Assembly: GCA_026707285.1 (NCBI GenBank)
Contig: JAPOXD010000048.1
Location: 48,658-112,657 of the forward strand
Origin: Chloroflexota bacterium
GTDB lineage: Bacteria; Chloroflexota; UBA11872
Reading direction: 5' to 3'
DNA: 64,000 nt
Below the pieces are notes generated by a model. The model saw nothing but the letters and a program-made list of their open reading frames with translations. It did not search any database and was not told where the DNA came from. The position numbers were made by a program, and so were the translations under genes. This document shows, piece after piece, positions 61,676 through 64,000 of this stretch (the first letter of the stretch is position 1; every line of letters starts with the position of its first letter).

Positions 61676-62524
61676 ATGCACGAGAGTCAACGACTACCCC
61701 GGTTTTCCCTTGCGACGAGCATGTGGGGCGAAGTGCCGACAACCACGCTCACCGACGCGCTCGCGGAAGTGACGGCAGCAAATTTTGAGGCGATCGAGCT
61801 CTGGCCGCCGCTGTGTCCCCTGATTTCCGCTGACATGCGGAAAAACGCTCGGTCGGCATTGGAGCTGGCCAAGGTTCGGCCGACCTCGATGCACGCACCG
61901 CTTACCCCGACGGTCAACCTTGCGGCCGTGGATGAGCTCGAGCGGCGCCTCTCGGTGCACGAGGTCGCCGCATGGCTCGCCCCCTATGCCGACCTTGGCG
62001 GCGACGTGGTGGTGATTCACCCGACCGGCGCCGCCTTCAGCGACGAAGGGTCGACCGCGATCAACAGCGAGGCGGCCATCGACGCGGCCCGCCGGTCAGT
62101 CGACGAGCTCCATTGGACCGCCGATCGTCTGGGTCTGCGGATCGCCTGCGAAAACCTCATGGAGCGCGGCACGCCGCGCCCGCTATGCCGCATGGAGCAG
62201 CTGCGCGCGTTCGTCGACCCCTACCCGGAAACGGTGGGGATCTGCCTGGACACCGGCCACGCGGCGGTGAACGGCCTGAATCCGGCGTCGGAGGCGCGCG
62301 CCGCGGGCGAGCGGCTGATTGCGACGCACCTTCAGGACACCGATGCCCTTGACGACCGGCATTGGGTGCCGGGCGCCGGCCACATCGACTGGGACGAACT
62401 GGTGTCCACGCTTCGCCAGATCGACTACACGGGTCGATGGACGTTTGAGTTGAGCTCACGCGACAGCGCGCCGGCGTCCGTCGCGGGCGCCGCACACCAA
62501 GTGGCGTTGGCGTGGAGTGATTGA
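61676..62524 (+). CDS. Sugar phosphate isomerase/epimerase-like TIM barrel protein
   Basis: This protein of about 282 residues is a second member of the AP-endonuclease-2-like sugar isomerase family. Metal-ligand segments appear in order: ACENLMERG, GICLDTGHAA, ATHLQDTDALDDRHWVPGAGH and TFELSSRD. AGAGGA lies nine bases before this ATG; an alternative ATG at 61667 would place the site too close. The downstream binding protein could supply its substrate, but the two are about 190 bases apart. The specific reaction is unknown. Confidence 0.84.
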   Translation: MHESQRLPRFSLATSMWGEVPTTTLTDALAEVTAANFEAIELWPPLCPLISADMRKNARSALELAKVRPTSMHAPLTPTVNLAAVDELERRLSVHEVAAWLAPYADLGGDVVVIHPTGAAFSDEGSTAINSEAAIDAARRSVDELHWTADRLGLRIACENLMERGTPRPLCRMEQLRAFVDPYPETVGICLDTGHAAVNGLNPASEARAAGERLIATHLQDTDALDDRHWVPGAGHIDWDELVSTLRQIDYTGRWTFELSSRDSAPASVAGAAHQVALAWSD

Positions 62525-62609
62525 GCGGCGGCGACCGCGGCCGGTTCCAGTCACTAAATCGAGCGGCGGTCGCGGGATAGATGAGAAGGGAACGCCTGGG
62601 CTGGCGCTC

Positions 62610-62639
62610 TGGACCAGAAAGATTCCGCGACGGTATAGT
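62610..62639 (+). promoter_or_regulatory. Putative promoter of the oligopeptide-type binding protein
   Basis: TGGACC (four of six matches to TTGACA) and TATAGT (five of six matches to TATAAT) are separated by 18 bases. They lie about 77 bases upstream of the ATG at 62717. Confidence 0.35.
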
Positions 62640-62716
62640 CCCCCGACAGGCGCCGGATACCTTGCGGTGGGTTTTTTGTCCCGTCGCCAAGCCGGCCAAA
62701 TGGGGAGGGCACACGT

Positions 62717-64000
62717 ATGAGCCATCACATTCGCGCGGGCGTCTCGCGTCGGCGCGTCCTCAAGGGCGCGACTGCGGGATTGTTTGGCGCAGCCGGGGCA
62801 GCCGTGCTGGCGGCGTGCGGTGAAACGCAGGTCGTCACCAAGGAAGTCATCAAGGAAGTCCCGGTCGAGACGGTCGTGACCAAGGAAGTCGTCAAGGAAG
62901 TCCCGGTCGAGACGGTCGTGACCAAGGAAGTCGTCAAGGAAGTTCCGGTTGAGAAGCTGGTGACCACCGAGGTCGTCAAGCAGGTCGAGGTCATCAAGGA
63001 AGTCGCCGTCGAGGTCGAGAAGGTCGTGACCAAGGAAATCGTCGTCGAGAAGATCGTGACCGCGGAGATGATGATTCCTGAGGGGCCGATCAGCGGTGGC
63101 ACGCTCCGGCACAGCGCCGGCGGCGGGAACACCCAGGACATCTTCAACCCGCTCAAGCAGGTCAGCAGCTCGCAGGCCTACATCACGGACTATGTGTTCC
63201 TGCCGCTGTGGTATGGCGACACCTGGGGCCCGGGTGACACGCCGGCCATGACGGGTGAGTGGGACAAGGGCGTGGCCAACAGATGGGACGAGGTCGAGCG
63301 CGCCCGCGTCTACAACTTCCACATCAATCCGGACGTCAAATGGCATGACGGCCTGCCGGTGACGGCGGACGACGTGCTGTTCGGCGCCAAGTTGGGCCTG
63401 GACAAGAACTACGGGTCGGGCATGCACAAGAAGGCCTGGGCCCGCATCGTCGGTGCTGGCGCCTGGGGCGAGAACCCCACGGACAACATTGAGGACGTTG
63501 AGGGCCTGTCCAAGCTCGACGAGATGACCGTGCAGGTCGCGATCGACCGGCCCGATTCGGCCTGGTGGGCGAGCCGCGACTGGCACCTGCCGCCGATGGC
63601 CCAGCACCACTACGCCGGTCTCGAGCCGGCGACGGCGCTCGAGACGCGCGCCACGCACCTTCTGGGCAACGGCCCGATGATCTGGAACCGCTACGTTTCT
63701 CAGCAGTTCGCCGACATGGCGGGGAACAAGGATTTCGCCTACGGCGCGCCGTACGTCGACGACTACGTCGTGCGCTACGGTGACCGGACCGCCTTGGACG
63801 CGGCCATGGAGGCTGGCGAGCAGGACTTCCACCGCGGGAGCAACATCGAGGCCTTCCAGCGCCTTGCGTCGTTGCCGCACCTGCGGCCCTTCCCGCAGCG
63901 CTCACCGTTCGGCGGGCACGTGTTCTTCAACCAGACCGCCGAGGTCTTCGCCGACATGACCCTCGAGCAGCAGTCGCTGATGATCGAGGCCATGGTGCGG
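62717..64000 (+). CDS. Oligopeptide-type (SBP_bac_5) ABC substrate-binding lipoprotein, partial
   Basis: The gene runs off the window end after 428 codons in frame. The N-terminus has a twin-arginine-like SRRRVLKG, a hydrophobic stretch and the lipobox LAACGE. Residues about 36-115 are a Val/Lys/Glu tract made of 14-residue units (VVTKEVVKEVPVET). The body then begins GGTLRHSAGGGNTQDIFNPL and has YNFHINPDVKWHDGLPVTADDVLF, the signature of family 5 dipeptide, oligopeptide and nickel binding proteins. Permease and ATPase genes are probably beyond the window. The ligand is unknown. Confidence 0.9.
   Translation, partial: MSHHIRAGVSRRRVLKGATAGLFGAAGAAVLAACGETQVVTKEVIKEVPVETVVTKEVVKEVPVETVVTKEVVKEVPVEKLVTTEVVKQVEVIKEVAVEVEKVVTKEIVVEKIVTAEMMIPEGPISGGTLRHSAGGGNTQDIFNPLKQVSSSQAYITDYVFLPLWYGDTWGPGDTPAMTGEWDKGVANRWDEVERARVYNFHINPDVKWHDGLPVTADDVLFGAKLGLDKNYGSGMHKKAWARIVGAGAWGENPTDNIEDVEGLSKLDEMTVQVAIDRPDSAWWASRDWHLPPMAQHHYAGLEPATALETRATHLLGNGPMIWNRYVSQQFADMAGNKDFAYGAPYVDDYVVRYGDRTALDAAMEAGEQDFHRGSNIEAFQRLASLPHLRPFPQRSPFGGHVFFNQTAEVFADMTLEQQSLMIEAMVR
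62831..62956 (+). repeat. Coding tandem repeat, three 42-bp units
   Basis: Units at 62831-62872, 62873-62914 and 62915-62956 encode VVTKEVIKEVPVET, VVTKEVVKEVPVET and VVTKEVVKEVPVEK. A degenerate continuation extends to about 63065. The near-identical units and their match with 11883-12008 point to array expansion within the lipoprotein linker. Confidence 0.82.

Noticed and set aside
62831..62956. Regular 42-bp repeats considered as a CRISPR array
   Set aside because: The units are back to back with no spacers and translate as an in-frame protein repeat; no cas genes are nearby.
62456..63880. Minus-strand frame of 474 codons opposite the peptide-binding protein
   Set aside because: The same reasoning applies; it mirrors the coding repeats at 62831 and lacks motifs.

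Overview
This 64 kb window is a GC-rich, gene-dense bacterial chromosomal segment, probably from a member of the Chloroflexota, perhaps a marine or sponge-associated SAR202/Caldilinea-type lineage. The lineage call is an inference. It rests on two solute-binding lipoproteins carrying the VVTKEVVKEVPVET-type tandem tract after the lipobox, the mix of catabolic families (phytanoyl-CoA dioxygenase-like, TauD-like, sialidase-like, sugar isomerases, zinc dehydrogenases, sulfatase), and a DarA-like c-di-AMP receptor with a DUF951 protein. No rRNA, integrase, transposase or CRISPR array is visible. The only RNA genes recognised are tRNA-Trp and tRNA-Leu, three bases apart.

Layout. 1-5.5 kb: tandem GrpB-family proteins, a PhyH-type dioxygenase, a BNR-repeat sialidase-like protein, a TauD-type dioxygenase and a methyltransferase. 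5.5-11.4 kb: an ABC exporter, a sugar isomerase-like TIM barrel, an orphan glycine-betaine-type binding lipoprotein, FucU mutarotase and an Eis-like acetyltransferase. 11.4-18.5 kb: a carbohydrate ABC importer operon (binding protein plus two permeases, no ATPase) ending in an SMP-30 lactonase-like gene, then two zinc dehydrogenases. 18.6-28.5 kb: methyltransferases including a GNAT-methyltransferase fusion, a HAD phosphatase, a membrane protein with an unknown partner, duplicated cyclophilin lipoproteins, a PspC/LiaF-like envelope pair, an RraA-like protein and a lipocalin-like protein. 28.5-37.9 kb: M24 peptidase, ThDP enzyme, nitrilase-family hydrolase, NYN protein, a membrane-anchored repeat protein, a small membrane protein, an MFS transporter and an SDR. 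38-41.9 kb: a copper-type operon with a CopC-CopD-YtkA-cytochrome c fusion. 42-47.6 kb: core metabolism (DarA-like receptor, inositol-phosphatase family, KBL/BioF-type enzyme, PheA, PyrF, DUF951, LysM) and the two tRNAs. 48-55.3 kb: a putative sulfated-glycan locus (two paralogous TIM-barrel-like proteins, a GNAT, a sulfatase and a divergent unknown). 55.4-64 kb: a membrane protein, CYTH-CHAD protein, tandem thymidylate-kinase-like proteins, a phosphofructokinase, a second sugar isomerase and the start of an oligopeptide-type binding protein.

The catabolic genes fit a heterotroph that imports sugars and osmolytes or peptides through lipoprotein-dependent ABC systems and processes sugars, lactones and possibly sulfated glycans. 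Between operons lie at least two families of short palindromic dispersed repeats (about 27 bp and 24-29 bp), one copy of which appears to carry a nested insertion.

The strongest candidates for new biology are the 48-55 kb locus, the tandem kinase-like pair with an altered P-loop opposite a CYTH-CHAD gene, the four-part copper/cytochrome fusion, the membrane-anchored repeat protein, the GNAT-methyltransferase fusion, and an MFS gene whose reading frame extends upstream of its first ATG without a standard start. Start codons and residue numbers were worked out by hand, and all functions are assigned from motifs and family memory without searches.
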